DNA from: an uncultured Clostridia bacterium
Lineage (GTDB): Bacteria; Bacillota; Clostridia; Oscillospirales; Ruminococcaceae
Assembly: GCA_947627045.1 (NCBI GenBank)
Contig: CANQUM010000006.1
Location: 19,293 to 83,292, forward strand
Length of the DNA stretch: 64,000 bases
Direction of reading: 5' to 3'
A program made the translations under genes and the position numbers. Shown piece by piece: positions 36,109 through 45,755 of the stretch. The notes under the pieces are model-generated. The model did not search any database, was not told the origin of the DNA, and was given only the letters and a program-made list of their open reading frames with translations. The stretch's first letter is position 1; each line of letters opens with the position of its first letter.

Positions 36109-37035
36109 TTATGAATTTACCTTTTCAAGTGCTTTCTCTAAAGTTTTCATATTCTCTACATTTGCAAATTCAACATCTGTCAGTGTTTTTCTAACAAGCC
36201 CTGTCAACACCTTATTTGGTCCAAGCTCTATAAACGTATTAAAACCTGCGTTTTTCATATTTTCGAGCTCGCTTGTAAACTTAACAGGAGAAACAATATG
36301 CTTTGCTAAAAGCTCAGGCATATTTGAAAAATCGGTCAGCCTGTTTCCTGAAACATTGCTATAGAAATCAACTGCCGGCATATTAAACTTAACGTCTTTC
36401 ACCGCCTCTTTAAATTCGTCTGCGGCAGGCTGCATTAGCTTTGAATGAAATGCCGATGCTACATTCAGCTTCATTGCCCTTGCCTTTTTCTCTGTAAATA
36501 CCTCTACAGCTCTGTCAACAGCTTTGGTATCCCCCGCAATAACCGTCTGAACAGATGAGTTGTAATTTACCGGCACAACATAACCTTCGATTGTTCCGCA
36601 AATCTCTTCAACCTCGCCTGCCGATAAACCTATAATTGCACACATAGCACCGTCTGAATTCTCTGCCGCTTTCTGCATTGCTTCTGCTCTGGCTTTTATT
36701 ACCCTAAAGCCGTCCGCAATGCTCAGCATACCCGAACAGACCATTGCCGCATATTCGCCGAGAGAATGCCCAGCTACTGCTCCGCATTTGATTCCGTTTG
36801 CTTTCATTGCCTCTAAAGCACAAAGCGAGACCGCCATAATAGCAGGCTGTGAAACGACAGTTTTGTTCAGTTCCGTATCAGGACCCTCAAAAACGATTTT
36901 TGCAAGGTCGTAGCCGAGAACCTCGCCGGCTGTCTTAAAAACAGACCTTGCACCGTCAAAGTTATCAAACAAATCTTTTGCCATTCCTACATACTGCGAA
37001 CCCTGCCCCGAGAACATAAATACATTTTCAGACAT
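36109..37035 (-). CDS. fabD: Malonyl-CoA:ACP transacylase
   Basis: A 308-residue enzyme that loads malonyl groups onto acyl carrier protein for FAS II. FMFSGQGSQYVGM at the N-terminus, the nucleophile Ser in GHSLGEYAAM, the catalytic His in ASAFHSKLM and the C-terminal ELGPNKVLTGL are all present. The SD AAGGAG is before the ATG. It is transcribed away from the fabH operon, with about 275 bp between; in many Firmicutes fabD is inside the fab operon instead. Confidence 0.95.
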   Translation of the reverse strand: MSENVFMFSGQGSQYVGMAKDLFDNFDGARSVFKTAGEVLGYDLAKIVFEGPDTELNKTVVSQPAIMAVSLCALEAMKANGIKCGAVAGHSLGEYAAMVCSGMLSIADGFRVIKARAEAMQKAAENSDGAMCAIIGLSAGEVEEICGTIEGYVVPVNYNSSVQTVIAGDTKAVDRAVEVFTEKKARAMKLNVASAFHSKLMQPAADEFKEAVKDVKFNMPAVDFYSNVSGNRLTDFSNMPELLAKHIVSPVKFTSELENMKNAGFNTFIELGPNKVLTGLVRKTLTDVEFANVENMKTLEKALEKVNS

Positions 37036-37094
37036 AAATTTACTCCTTGTCTTAATAAATCAGTAATCGTACACTTGTTATTAACAAAATGATG

Positions 37095-37123
37095 TTGACC
37101 TTTTTGCATAAAAATAGTATAAT
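37095..37123 (+). promoter_or_regulatory. Promoter of the fabH operon
   Basis: TTGACC (37095-37100), 17-nt spacer, TATAAT (37118-37123). Transcription would start near 37130, right at the first paired base of the leader structure described next. I see no FapR or FabT palindrome. Confidence 0.8.
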
Positions 37124-37136
37124 AATATAACACAAT

Positions 37137-37213
37137 AATTCCCTATACAGTAAAATCGGCTTGACTGCTAAGCTTCACAGACGTATAATTGCGGTCTGTA
37201 TCTGTTGGGAATT
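37137..37213 (+). ncRNA. Candidate structured leader RNA of the fab operon
   Basis: Outer stem aattccc (37137-37143) with gggaatt (37207-37213). Inner extension tacag (37146-37150) with ctgta (37196-37200). Hairpin gctt/aagc (37159-37173). A third hairpin acagac (37177-37182) with gtctgt (37194-37199) competes for the bases of the inner extension. The closing stem and mutually exclusive pairings look switch-like. No known riboswitch class is recognised. Regulation of the operon or a separate small RNA are both possible. Confidence 0.4.
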
Positions 37214-37311
37214 GCATCAGCTTTTTATTTTGACTGTTGTTGATTTAATGTACAATTTGGATTATATCATCTTTTTATAAATTTTTCAATATGTGAGAGA
37301 GAGGACTTTTT

Positions 37312-38307
37312 ATGACCGGTGTAAACATCATTGGCGCAGGTAAATACGTTCCTGATTTAGTTTTAACAAACGAAATGTTATCCCAGATCGTTGACACAAA
37401 CGACGAATGGATCACAACAAGAACAGGAATAAAATCCAGATACATCACAAACGGCGAGCCTACCTTTCATCTTGGCGCTATGTCTTCTAAAGAAGCTATT
37501 AAAGACGCAGGCATTGATCCAAAAGACATCGGTTTGATAATTGTTACAACCATTACAAACGACTTTTCCACGCCGTCTGTCGCCTGTCTTATTCAGCGGG
37601 AGATCGGAGCGATCGGGTCAATGGCGATTGATATAAACTGTGCATGTGCAGGCTTTGTTTACGCTTTTGATATGGCAAAAAGATATTTAGAAACAGATAA
37701 AAATTTAAAGTATGTTTTGGTAGTTTCAGCTGAGGAGCTTTCAAAAATTACCGATTATACCGACCGTTCGACCTGCGTTTTGTTCGGCGACGGTGCGGCT
37801 GCGGTTGTTTTAGAACGAGATGAAAGCAAAATATTCTCAAGCTATCTCGGCGCTGACGGAACAGGTGCAGAATATCTTCTTGCAAGAAGCTATCATTCAG
37901 AAACGCCGTTTACTACAAATTTTGATAGATTTGACGACAAAATGCCTGACGGCAACAGTCATTATCTATTCCAAAACGGCAAAGAGGTTTATAAATTTGC
38001 CACAAAAACATTGCCGATCGCAGTTAAAGAGTCCTGCAAAAAGGTAGGTATGGTGGCTGATGATTTAGATGTTATTATACCTCATCAGGCAAATGTGAGA
38101 ATAATAGAAACAGCCGCTAAAAATCTCGGCGTTTCTATGGACAAGTTTTATATAAATCTCGGAAATCACGGAAACACTTCAAGTGCATCTATTCCGCTTG
38201 CCTTATACGACGCCATAAAAGACGGAAGTCTGACAAAAGGGGATAAGGCTTGTATAGTAGGCTTCGGTGCAGGTCTCACCTACGGCGGAATTGTATTTGA
38301 ATTTTAA
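37312..38307 (+). CDS. fabH: Beta-ketoacyl-ACP synthase III
   Basis: A 331-residue initiating condensing enzyme that joins acetyl-CoA (or branched acyl-CoA) with malonyl-ACP. The catalytic triad is Cys112 in INCACAGF, His in IPHQANVRI and Asn in NHGNTSSAS. GAGKYVPDLVLTN and EWITTRTGI are typical N-terminal motifs. The SD GAGAGAGGA lies upstream of the ATG. It is the first gene of the ten-gene fab/acc operon. Confidence 0.96.
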   Translation: MTGVNIIGAGKYVPDLVLTNEMLSQIVDTNDEWITTRTGIKSRYITNGEPTFHLGAMSSKEAIKDAGIDPKDIGLIIVTTITNDFSTPSVACLIQREIGAIGSMAIDINCACAGFVYAFDMAKRYLETDKNLKYVLVVSAEELSKITDYTDRSTCVLFGDGAAAVVLERDESKIFSSYLGADGTGAEYLLARSYHSETPFTTNFDRFDDKMPDGNSHYLFQNGKEVYKFATKTLPIAVKESCKKVGMVADDLDVIIPHQANVRIIETAAKNLGVSMDKFYINLGNHGNTSSASIPLALYDAIKDGSLTKGDKACIVGFGAGLTYGGIVFEF

Positions 38308-38345
38308 GTTTAATCTTTTAAAATATAGAGGAAAAGAGGAATTTT

Positions 38346-39275
38346 ATGAATACTAAAATAACCGAGCTTTTGGGCATAAAATACCCAATAATTCAGGGAG
38401 GCATGGCTTGGATAGCAGAGTCAACCCTTGCTTCTGCCGTTTCCAACGCAGGAGGATTGGGACTTATTGCAGGCGGTTCTGCCCCTATAGACTATTTAAG
38501 AGAGCAAATAAGAAAAACTAAAGAAAATGTAAACGGCAAGCCGTTCGGAGTAAATGTTATGCTTATGTCTCCCAACGCTGAGGATTTGGCTAAGCTAGTT
38601 ATTGAGGAAGATGTTCCTGTCGTTACGACCGGAGCCGGAAATCCCGGTAAATTTATGGACGCTTGGAAAGAGGCTGGAATAAAGGTCATACCTGTTGTTC
38701 CGTCGGTCGCTCTTGCAAAGAGAATGGAGCGTATGGGTGCAGACGCCGTTGTAGCCGAAGGTACAGAATCAGGCGGTCATATCGGAGAAAATACAACAAT
38801 GTGTCTTGTTCCGCAGGTAGTTGATGGAGTAGATATACCTGTTATCGCAGCGGGCGGAATCGCAGACGGCAGAGGAATTGCCGCATCAATAATGCTGGGT
38901 GCTGAAGGCGTTCAGGTCGGCACACGTTTTCTGGCAGCAGAAGAATGTCAGATCCACCCGACTTACAAAGAGCTTATTGTAAAAGCTAAGGACACCGACA
39001 GTATCGTTACAGGAAGAACAACGGGACACCCTTGCAGAAATGTTAAAACAAAGTTTTCAAAGCAGCTTGCTTCAGGTGAAAAAAACGGAAGTATTACTCC
39101 CGAAGAATTTGAAGAGATCACTCTCGGTTCGCTTAAAAAAGCCGTTTTGGACGGAAATCTTGATGAAGGCTCGTTCTTATGCGGAGCTATCGCAGGTATG
39201 ATAACAGAAGTCAAATCCTGCAAGGATATTATAGAGGAAATGTTCTCACAGGCTGAGGACTTGCTGAATAAATAG
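38346..39275 (+). CDS. fabK: FMN-dependent enoyl-ACP reductase II
   Basis: A 309-residue TIM-barrel flavoprotein that catalyses the last reduction step of the elongation cycle, the FabK alternative to FabI. It begins LGIKYPIIQGGMAWIAES, with GGLGLIAGGSAP, the conserved VVAEGTESGGHIGE and IPVIAAGGIADGRG for FMN binding. The family overlaps with nitronate monooxygenases, but the position inside the fab operon settles the role. FabK-type enzymes are naturally insensitive to triclosan. Confidence 0.94.
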   Translation: MNTKITELLGIKYPIIQGGMAWIAESTLASAVSNAGGLGLIAGGSAPIDYLREQIRKTKENVNGKPFGVNVMLMSPNAEDLAKLVIEEDVPVVTTGAGNPGKFMDAWKEAGIKVIPVVPSVALAKRMERMGADAVVAEGTESGGHIGENTTMCLVPQVVDGVDIPVIAAGGIADGRGIAASIMLGAEGVQVGTRFLAAEECQIHPTYKELIVKAKDTDSIVTGRTTGHPCRNVKTKFSKQLASGEKNGSITPEEFEEITLGSLKKAVLDGNLDEGSFLCGAIAGMITEVKSCKDIIEEMFSQAEDLLNK

Positions 39276-39324
39276 TCATTACTTGTTTTACGCATTACAG
39301 AGTTAAAAACGGAGGATAAATTAT

Positions 39325-40065
39325 ATGGCAACAGCAATAGTTACGGGTGCTTCTCAGGGAATAGGCGCCTGCATAATAAAAAGACTGGCAAAGGACGGTT
39401 TCGACTGTGTAGTCAACTGTTATCCGAGCGATAATGATAAAGCTAACGCAGAAGCGGTAAAAGCAGAATGTGAAAGCTATGGCGTCAAGGCGGCAGTTTA
39501 CCCCTGCGACGTTTCAAAATATGACGACTGCGAAAAAATGGTCAAGGATATAAAAGCCGAGTTCGGCACAATTGACGTTTTAGTAAACAACGCAGGTATC
39601 ACTAAAGACGGTCTTCTTGCCCGTATGAGCGAGGAACAGTATGACGCTGTAATTGCAGTAAATCAGAAAAGCGTATTCAATATGATGAAGCACGTCGGTT
39701 CTGTTATGATGCGTCAAAGAAGCGGAAAGGTTGTAAACCTTGCTTCTGTTGCAGGTCTTTACGGTAATCCCGGACAATTTAACTATTCAGCGTCAAAAGC
39801 GGCTATTATAGGTATGACAAAGACCGCCGCTAAGGAGTTAGGTTCAAGAGGCGTAAATGTAAATGCCGTTGCACCCGGATTTATCAAAACTCCGATGACC
39901 GACGCTTTAACAGAAGAACAGCGAAACGCTATGCTTTCTGTAATAGCTATGAAAAGATACGGAACTGTCGATGAAATTGCAGGAGTTGTTTCTTTCTTAG
40001 TTTCAGATGACGCAAGCTATGTAACAGGACAGGTTATTGAAATAAGCGGCGGACTTTCTATGTAG
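39325..40065 (+). CDS. fabG: 3-oxoacyl-ACP reductase
   Basis: A 246-residue short-chain dehydrogenase using NADPH. The cofactor motif is GASQGIGACI, then NNAGITKDG, catalytic Ser in NLASVAGLYGN, and YxxxK as YSASKAAIIG. The C-terminal SYVTGQVIEISGGLSM is typical of FabG. The SD GGAGGA is before the ATG. It lies between fabK and fabF. Confidence 0.96.
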   Translation: MATAIVTGASQGIGACIIKRLAKDGFDCVVNCYPSDNDKANAEAVKAECESYGVKAAVYPCDVSKYDDCEKMVKDIKAEFGTIDVLVNNAGITKDGLLARMSEEQYDAVIAVNQKSVFNMMKHVGSVMMRQRSGKVVNLASVAGLYGNPGQFNYSASKAAIIGMTKTAAKELGSRGVNVNAVAPGFIKTPMTDALTEEQRNAMLSVIAMKRYGTVDEIAGVVSFLVSDDASYVTGQVIEISGGLSM

Positions 40066-40108
40066 TGCAGAACCGCATGAAGTTTGCAAAGAAAGGATTA
40101 ATATATCA

Positions 40109-41344
40109 ATGAGAAGAGTAGTTATCACAGGAATGGGAACAAAAAATCCTCTCGGTTTAAGCGTTGAGGAGTTTTGGAATAATATCAAAGCAAACAAGCT
40201 GGGTTTTTCTTTTGTTGACCAGTTTGACGCGACGGATTTTCCTATCAAGGTTGTCGGTGCTGTAAAGAATTTCGACCCTCTTGACTATTTTGAGAAAAAA
40301 GAAGCAAGAAAGCTGTGCAGATTTACTCAGTTTGCTGTTTCATCTGCAAAAGACGCTTTAAACGACGCTGAAACCGACTTCAAAGACTTAGACCCTTTCA
40401 AAGTAGGAGTTATAATTGGCGCCGGTATCGGCGGTCTTGAAGAAACCGAAGCCCAGCACCAAAGATTTTTAGAAAAAGGTCCTGACAGAATTTCTGTATT
40501 CTATGTTCCTATGATGATCGGAAATATGGCGGCAGGAGAAGTTGCGATGCGAACGGGCTTTAAAGGCGATAACTTCTGTACAACGACCGCCTGTGCATCG
40601 TCTACTCATGCTATCGGAGAGGCTTTCAGAAAGGTAAAAGACGGCTATCTCGACGCTTGCTTATGCGGCGGAACAGAGGCTTGTATTACAAAATTCTCTC
40701 TTGCAGGCTTTAACAATATGAAAGCGCTTTCAAAAGCAACCGAACTTGATAAAGCGTCCACACCTTTCGACGCTGAAAGACAAGGTTTTGTTTTGGGCGA
40801 GGGCTGCGGCATTTTAGTTCTTGAGGAGCTTGAACACGCAAAGGCAAGAGGTGCAAAAATCTATGCTGAAATCGCAGGCTACGGTGCAACTGGCGATGCT
40901 TATCATATGACGAGTCCAGACCCTGAAGGAGAAGGCGCTGCGAGAGCTATGGTAAACAGCTATGAGGAAGCAGGATTGACCGCTTCTGATATTGACTATA
41001 TCAACGCTCACGGAACTTCAACAGGTCTTAATGACAAATATGAAACAAAAGCTATCAAAAAGGCTCTTGGCGAAAGTGCCGATAATGTAGTAATAAATTC
41101 AACAAAATCAATGATAGGTCATTTGCTTGGTGCGGCAGGTGCTGTTGAGGCAATTATCACAGCGTTGTCAGTGCGTGATGATTTTGTACACAGAACTATG
41201 GGATATAAAACTCCCGACCCTGAATGTGATTTGAATTATGCAGTTGACGGTAACAAGGAAATGACTGTTAACGCTGCTCTTTCAAATTCGCTCGGATTTG
41301 GCGGTCATAACGCATCAATTTGTATAAAAAAGTTTAAAGACTGA
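40109..41344 (+). CDS. fabF: Beta-ketoacyl-ACP synthase II
   Basis: A 411-residue elongating condensing enzyme. It begins RRVVITGMGTKNPLG; the active Cys is in TTACASSTHAIGEA; the two His are in INAHGTSTGLND and KSMIGHLLGAAG; GFGGHNAS is near the C-terminus. The SD GAAAGGA is about 11 nt before the ATG. It is the only elongating KAS in the operon. Confidence 0.96.
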   Translation: MRRVVITGMGTKNPLGLSVEEFWNNIKANKLGFSFVDQFDATDFPIKVVGAVKNFDPLDYFEKKEARKLCRFTQFAVSSAKDALNDAETDFKDLDPFKVGVIIGAGIGGLEETEAQHQRFLEKGPDRISVFYVPMMIGNMAAGEVAMRTGFKGDNFCTTTACASSTHAIGEAFRKVKDGYLDACLCGGTEACITKFSLAGFNNMKALSKATELDKASTPFDAERQGFVLGEGCGILVLEELEHAKARGAKIYAEIAGYGATGDAYHMTSPDPEGEGAARAMVNSYEEAGLTASDIDYINAHGTSTGLNDKYETKAIKKALGESADNVVINSTKSMIGHLLGAAGAVEAIITALSVRDDFVHRTMGYKTPDPECDLNYAVDGNKEMTVNAALSNSLGFGGHNASICIKKFKD

Positions 41345-41401
41345 TCATATAAAAGCAAATCTGACAGGCTTAACTTCTATATATGAACGGAGGAACATAT
41401 A

Positions 41402-41854
41402 ATGAGCAAACAAATAGGCAACGGCTTTGAGATAGACGACTTAAACGCTATTGCAAAGATAATCAAAGACAACGATTTAGGAAAAATAAAAATCAAGAAC
41501 GGCGATTGCGAGATATGTGTTGAGGCGAAGACTTGTCCTGCTTCTCCGATAGTAAATGCTGCTCCATCGGTTATTGTACCTGATGAAACATCTGCTGAAA
41601 CATCACAAACAGCTGAAAGCGGAAACGTATGCAGATCACCTATTGTGGGAACCTTCTATGCGGCTTCTGCTCCTGATAAAGAGCCTTTTGTATCTGTAGG
41701 CAGTCAGGTTCACAAGGGAGACGTTATTTACATCATTGAATCAATGAAGGTGATGAGCGAGGTAACAAGCGAATTCGACGGCAAGGTAAAGGAAATCTGC
41801 GTAAACAACGGCGATGCTGTAGAGTTCAATCAGCCGATTATGATAATAGAATAG
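41402..41854 (+). CDS. accB: Biotin carboxyl carrier protein of acetyl-CoA carboxylase
   Basis: A 150-residue carrier. The N-terminal helix region (about 8-45) resembles BCCP proteins, a Pro/Ala/Ser-rich linker (about 45-75) follows, and the C-terminal biotinyl domain (about 77-150) has the biotinylated Lys116 in IESMKVMSE (the common form is EAMKLMNE). The SD CGGAGG is close to the ATG. It is separated from accC by fabZ, an order also seen in other Clostridia. Confidence 0.95.
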   Translation: MSKQIGNGFEIDDLNAIAKIIKDNDLGKIKIKNGDCEICVEAKTCPASPIVNAAPSVIVPDETSAETSQTAESGNVCRSPIVGTFYAASAPDKEPFVSVGSQVHKGDVIYIIESMKVMSEVTSEFDGKVKEICVNNGDAVEFNQPIMIIE

Positions 41855-41884
41855 CAATCAATTTGATTGCTGAAAGGAAAATTT

Positions 41885-42316
41885 ATGGCAGTAGTATTAA
41901 ACAAAGAGCAAATAAAAGAAATAATCCCTCACAGAGACCCGTTTTTACTTATCGACGAAGTAAACGAGCTTGAAGTGGGAAAAAGAGTAAAAGCCACAAA
42001 ATATATCAAAGCAGACGACTTCTGGTTTAAAGGACATTTTCCGGAATACCCTGTAACGCCGGGTGTTTTGATGGTTGAAATGCTTGCACAGGCAGGAGCT
42101 GTTGCACTTTTGTCGCTCCCGGAAAACAAGGGGAAAATAGGTCTTTTCGGGGGAATTAACAACTGCAAGTTCCGACAGCAGGTCGTTCCAGGAGACACTC
42201 TGGAGCTTGAAGTTGAAATAATCAAAGTAAGAGGTCCTTTAGGGGTCGGAAAAGGAATTGCCACAGTAAACGGTAAGAAGGCTGTTTCCTGTGAAATCAC
42301 CTTTGCTATAAAATAA
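41885..42316 (+). CDS. fabZ: 3-hydroxyacyl-ACP dehydratase
   Basis: A 143-residue hot-dog-fold enzyme. The start at 41885 follows AAAGGA; a longer frame to 41867 has no SD. IIPHRDPFLLIDEV is the N-terminal signature, and GHFPEYPVTPGVLMVEMLAQAG contains the catalytic His and Glu. No FabA or FabM/FabN isomerase gene is visible in the operon, so the origin of unsaturated fatty acids is not explained by this locus unless this enzyme also isomerises. Confidence 0.95.
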   Translation: MAVVLNKEQIKEIIPHRDPFLLIDEVNELEVGKRVKATKYIKADDFWFKGHFPEYPVTPGVLMVEMLAQAGAVALLSLPENKGKIGLFGGINNCKFRQQVVPGDTLELEVEIIKVRGPLGVGKGIATVNGKKAVSCEITFAIK

Positions 42317-42331
42317 AACTGGAGACTTTAT

Positions 42332-43684
42332 ATGATTAAAAAGGTTCTTATAGCGAACAGAGGAGAAATAGCTGTTCGTATAATTCGTGCTTGCAGAGAG
42401 CTTGGAATAGCTACTGTTGCAGTTTATTCAACGGGCGATTCAAACGCACTACATGCAAAGATTGCAGACGAAGCAGTTTGTATAGGTCCTGCATCGAGTG
42501 CAGAAAGCTATCTGAATATGCGTGCTATAATATCAGCCTGCGAAATTACAGGCGCAGACGCAATTCACCCGGGCTTTGGCTTTTTATCAGAAAACGCAAA
42601 CTTTGCAAGAACTTGTGAAAAATGCGGTATAACCTTTATAGGTCCAAAACCCGAATCTATAGAAATGCTCGGAGATAAGGCTCAGGCAAAGGAAACTATG
42701 AAAAAAGCAGGCGTTCCCGTAATACTAGGCTCTGACGGAGCTGTTAAGGATATGACTTCGGCAGTGGATCTTGCTCGGAAAATAGGCTATCCTGTTATGG
42801 TAAAGGCTTCTGCCGGCGGCGGCGGAAGAGGTATTCGTATTGTAAGAGAAGAATCCGAGCTTGAAACGCAGATCACAGCCGCTAAAACCGAAGCAATGGC
42901 TTGCTTCGGAAATGACGAGATTTATATTGAGAAGTTTATAGAAAACCCAAAGCATATTGAGATTCAAATTCTTGCTGATAATTACGGCAATGTTATTCAT
43001 CTTGGCGAGAGAGACTGTTCTATGCAAAGACGCAATCAAAAAGTGTTAGAGGAAACTCCGTCGCCTGTTATGACAAATGAGCTTCGTGAAAAAATGGGTG
43101 CATCAGCTGTTGCGGCGGCTAAGGCGTGCGGTTACAGAAATGCAGGAACGATTGAATTTTTAGTCGATAAAGACTTAAACTATTATTTTATGGAGATGAA
43201 TACTCGTATTCAGGTTGAGCACCCTATTACAGAGTCTGTTACGGGCATAGACTTAGTTAGACAGCAGCTTCTTATCGCCTCAGGTAAAGAGCTTGACATA
43301 AAACAGGAAGACGTACACTTGACAGGTCATGCAATTGAGTGTAGAATTAATGCAGAAAATCCTGAACAGAATTTCCGTCCGTCGCCCGGAGTGATTAATT
43401 CATTACATATCCCGGGAGGACTTGGTATAAGAGTTGACAGTGCAGTTTATCAGGGATATGAGATTCCGCCGTATTATGATTCAATGATAGCAAAGCTAAT
43501 TTGCTTCGGGCCTGACAGAGAAAGTGCCATTGCAAAAATGAAGTGGGCGCTCTCTGAATTTATCGTCGACGGCGTATCTACAAATATTGACTTTCAGTTA
43601 AAACTTATTCGCAGAAAAGAATTTTTAGACGGCAATTACGACAATGGTTTTCTGGGCAGAGTTGATATTTTAAAGGATCAGTAA
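42332..43684 (+). CDS. accC: Biotin carboxylase subunit of acetyl-CoA carboxylase
   Basis: A 450-residue ATP-grasp enzyme that carboxylates the biotin on AccB. KKVLIANRGEIAVRIIRAC is the N-terminal signature. KASAGGGGRGIRIV is the ATP-binding glycine loop, ERDCSMQRRNQKVLEE contains catalytic residues, MEMNTRIQVEHPITE the metal and biotin site, and IECRINAE the C-terminal domain. The SD TGGAG is before the ATG. Confidence 0.97.
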   Translation: MIKKVLIANRGEIAVRIIRACRELGIATVAVYSTGDSNALHAKIADEAVCIGPASSAESYLNMRAIISACEITGADAIHPGFGFLSENANFARTCEKCGITFIGPKPESIEMLGDKAQAKETMKKAGVPVILGSDGAVKDMTSAVDLARKIGYPVMVKASAGGGGRGIRIVREESELETQITAAKTEAMACFGNDEIYIEKFIENPKHIEIQILADNYGNVIHLGERDCSMQRRNQKVLEETPSPVMTNELREKMGASAVAAAKACGYRNAGTIEFLVDKDLNYYFMEMNTRIQVEHPITESVTGIDLVRQQLLIASGKELDIKQEDVHLTGHAIECRINAENPEQNFRPSPGVINSLHIPGGLGIRVDSAVYQGYEIPPYYDSMIAKLICFGPDRESAIAKMKWALSEFIVDGVSTNIDFQLKLIRRKEFLDGNYDNGFLGRVDILKDQ

Positions 43685-43733
43685 TGCTTAACTTTTCATA
43701 CGCATTGATATATCTGAGGAAGGGAGATTTTTT

Positions 43734-44621
43734 ATGCTTGAAGATTTGTTTTCAGTGGTAAAAACAAGATTCAACGGAGCTGAATCAAATGCCTCAAATG
43801 TAAAAAAAGATGTAAAAACAGATATTCCTAAAGATTTGCTCTTTAAGTGTCCCAGATGTTCTAATGTAACATTTATGGACGACTTTATAGGTAATGCAAA
43901 AGTTTGTCCAAAATGCAATTATCATTCGAGGATCTCGGCTAAAGAACGCATTGATATGACTGTTGATAAGGGCAGTCTTATTGAATTTGACAAGAATATG
44001 ACTTCTAAAAACCCTATTGACTTTCAGGATTATGAGCAAAAACAGGAAAGCATTCGTGAAAAGACAGGTCTTAAAGATGCAATTATAACAGGCGAGGCAA
44101 CTATACGCGGCGACAGAGTTGTAATTGCTGTAATGGATTCAAGATATATGATGGCTTCTATGGGGAGTGTTGTCGGCGAAAAACTGACCCGTGCATTTGA
44201 ATTTGCAACAGAAAACAAGCTGCCTATAATTGTGTTTACAGCATCGGGCGGTGCAAGAATGCAGGAGGGAACAGTTTCCCTTATGCAGATGGCTAAAACA
44301 AGCGGTGCTGTAGCCCGTCATAATGAAGCAGGGCTTTTATATATCACTGTTATGACCGATCCTACGACCGGCGGAGTAACGGCTTCTTTTGCATCTCTTG
44401 GCGATATTATCATTGCCGAACCGAAAGTTCTTATAGGGTTTGCCGGAAGACGTGTAATAGAAGGAACAATAAAGCAGAGACTTCCAAATGATTTTCAGTC
44501 TGCTGAGTTTTTAATGGAAAAGGGCTTTGTTGATATGATTATCGACAGAAAAAAAATAAGAAGAACGCTTTCTCATTTGTTAAAGCTGCATCAGAGCAAA
44601 GGGGGCGTTGCTGATGAATAA
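43734..44621 (+). CDS. accD: Acetyl-CoA carboxylase carboxyltransferase beta subunit
   Basis: A 295-residue subunit with an N-terminal zinc finger (KCPRCSNV and CPKCNYHS, about 37-62). The crotonase-like carboxyltransferase domain follows, with PIIVFTASGGARMQEG, TDPTTGGVTASFASLGD and GFAGRRVIE. The SD GGGAG is upstream of the ATG. The end overlaps the start of accA by 8 bp, so the two subunits of the heterotetramer are translationally coupled. Confidence 0.96.
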   Translation: MLEDLFSVVKTRFNGAESNASNVKKDVKTDIPKDLLFKCPRCSNVTFMDDFIGNAKVCPKCNYHSRISAKERIDMTVDKGSLIEFDKNMTSKNPIDFQDYEQKQESIREKTGLKDAIITGEATIRGDRVVIAVMDSRYMMASMGSVVGEKLTRAFEFATENKLPIIVFTASGGARMQEGTVSLMQMAKTSGAVARHNEAGLLYITVMTDPTTGGVTASFASLGDIIIAEPKVLIGFAGRRVIEGTIKQRLPNDFQSAEFLMEKGFVDMIIDRKKIRRTLSHLLKLHQSKGGVADE

Positions 44622-45426
44622 CCTTCCTGCAAGCGAACGCCTTGATATAGTAAGAAACAAGTTTCGTCCTACAGTAAGAGATTATATGCCAATGATATTT
44701 GACGATTTCTTTGAAATGCACGGCGACAGATACTACGGCGACGACGGTGCTATTATCGGAGGTATAGGATATTTCAACGGAACTCCTGTAACGGTTATCG
44801 CACAAGTAAAGGGACGAAATATAGAAGAAAATAAAGCCTCAAACTTTTCTATGCCCCATCCTGAGGGGTACAGAAAGGCTTTAAGGCTTGCTCATCAGGC
44901 GGAAAAATTCCACAGACCTCTTATCTGCCTTATCGACACACCCGGCGCATTCTGCGGTGTTGAAGCAGAGGAACGAGGTCAGGGAGAGGCAATTGCCAAA
45001 AATCTAATGGAATTTATGACGCTTAAAACTCCCATATTTTCCATTGTTTTGGGCGAGGGCGGAAGCGGAGGAGCTTTGGCTTTAGGCGTCTGCGACGAGT
45101 TGGCTATGCTGTCTAATGCTCTCTATTCTGTAATTTCACCGAGAGGCTTTGCATCAATCCTATGGAAAGACGCGACCCGTGAACGTGAAGCGTGCGATAT
45201 TATGAAAATCACCGCTGAAGATTTGAAAAATTTGAACATATGCGATTATATTATCGAAGAGCCTGAAGGCGGTGCACATAACAACCCTGATCTGGTTGCA
45301 GAAAACATAAGCAGTTATTTGTGCGACGCTTTTAAAAGAAATTTGCAAAAACCTATTGACGAATTACTTAATGATAGGTATACTAAGTTTAGGAAAATCG
45401 GTGAATTTGAGGAAAACCAAAACTAA
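44614..45426 (+). CDS. accA: Acetyl-CoA carboxylase carboxyltransferase alpha subunit
   Basis: A 270-residue subunit, shorter at the N-terminus than the E. coli protein (319 residues). HGDRYYGDDGAIIGGIG, the substrate-binding SMPHPEGYRKALRL, IDTPGAFCGVEAEERGQ and VLGEGGSGGALALGVCDE are conserved. The ATG at 44614 overlaps the accD stop and has GGGGG 8 nt upstream. The N-terminal shortening is common in Clostridia. Confidence 0.96.
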   Translation: MNNLPASERLDIVRNKFRPTVRDYMPMIFDDFFEMHGDRYYGDDGAIIGGIGYFNGTPVTVIAQVKGRNIEENKASNFSMPHPEGYRKALRLAHQAEKFHRPLICLIDTPGAFCGVEAEERGQGEAIAKNLMEFMTLKTPIFSIVLGEGGSGGALALGVCDELAMLSNALYSVISPRGFASILWKDATREREACDIMKITAEDLKNLNICDYIIEEPEGGAHNNPDLVAENISSYLCDAFKRNLQKPIDELLNDRYTKFRKIGEFEENQN

Positions 45427-45514
45427 CCGATAAAGGTTATGGCGGGTAAGCTGAATATTACGGCTTAATTCCCGAAATAATAGACATATCTTTAAAAAGG
45501 AGGTTGTTTTTCAC

Positions 45515-45745
45515 ATGGTATTTGATAAGGTAAAGGATATTATCGTAGATCAGCTTGATGTTGATGAAGACAAGGTTACATTGGAGGCTTCTATTACTGA
45601 AGATTTAGGTGCAGATTCTCTTGACGTTGTTGATTTGATTATGTCGCTTGAAGAAGAATTTGATATTAAAATTCCAGATGAAGAAGTTGAGAATGTAAAA
45701 ACTGTCGGCGATATTGTTAAGTTCATTGAAGAAATAGATAATTAA
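45515..45745 (+). CDS. acpP: Acyl carrier protein
   Basis: A 76-residue four-helix acidic protein. The 4'-phosphopantetheine attachment Ser35 lies in [11 protein letters not shown] strong AAGGAGG SD sits about 12 nt before the ATG. It is the last gene of the operon, 88 bp after accA, and is followed by a terminator. In many Firmicutes acpP instead precedes fabF or lies next to plsX. Confidence 0.96.
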   Translation: MVFDKVKDIIVDQLDVDEDKVTLEASITEDLGADSLDVVDLIMSLEEEFDIKIPDEEVENVKTVGDIVKFIEEIDN

Positions 45746-45755
45746 TCTCATAAAA

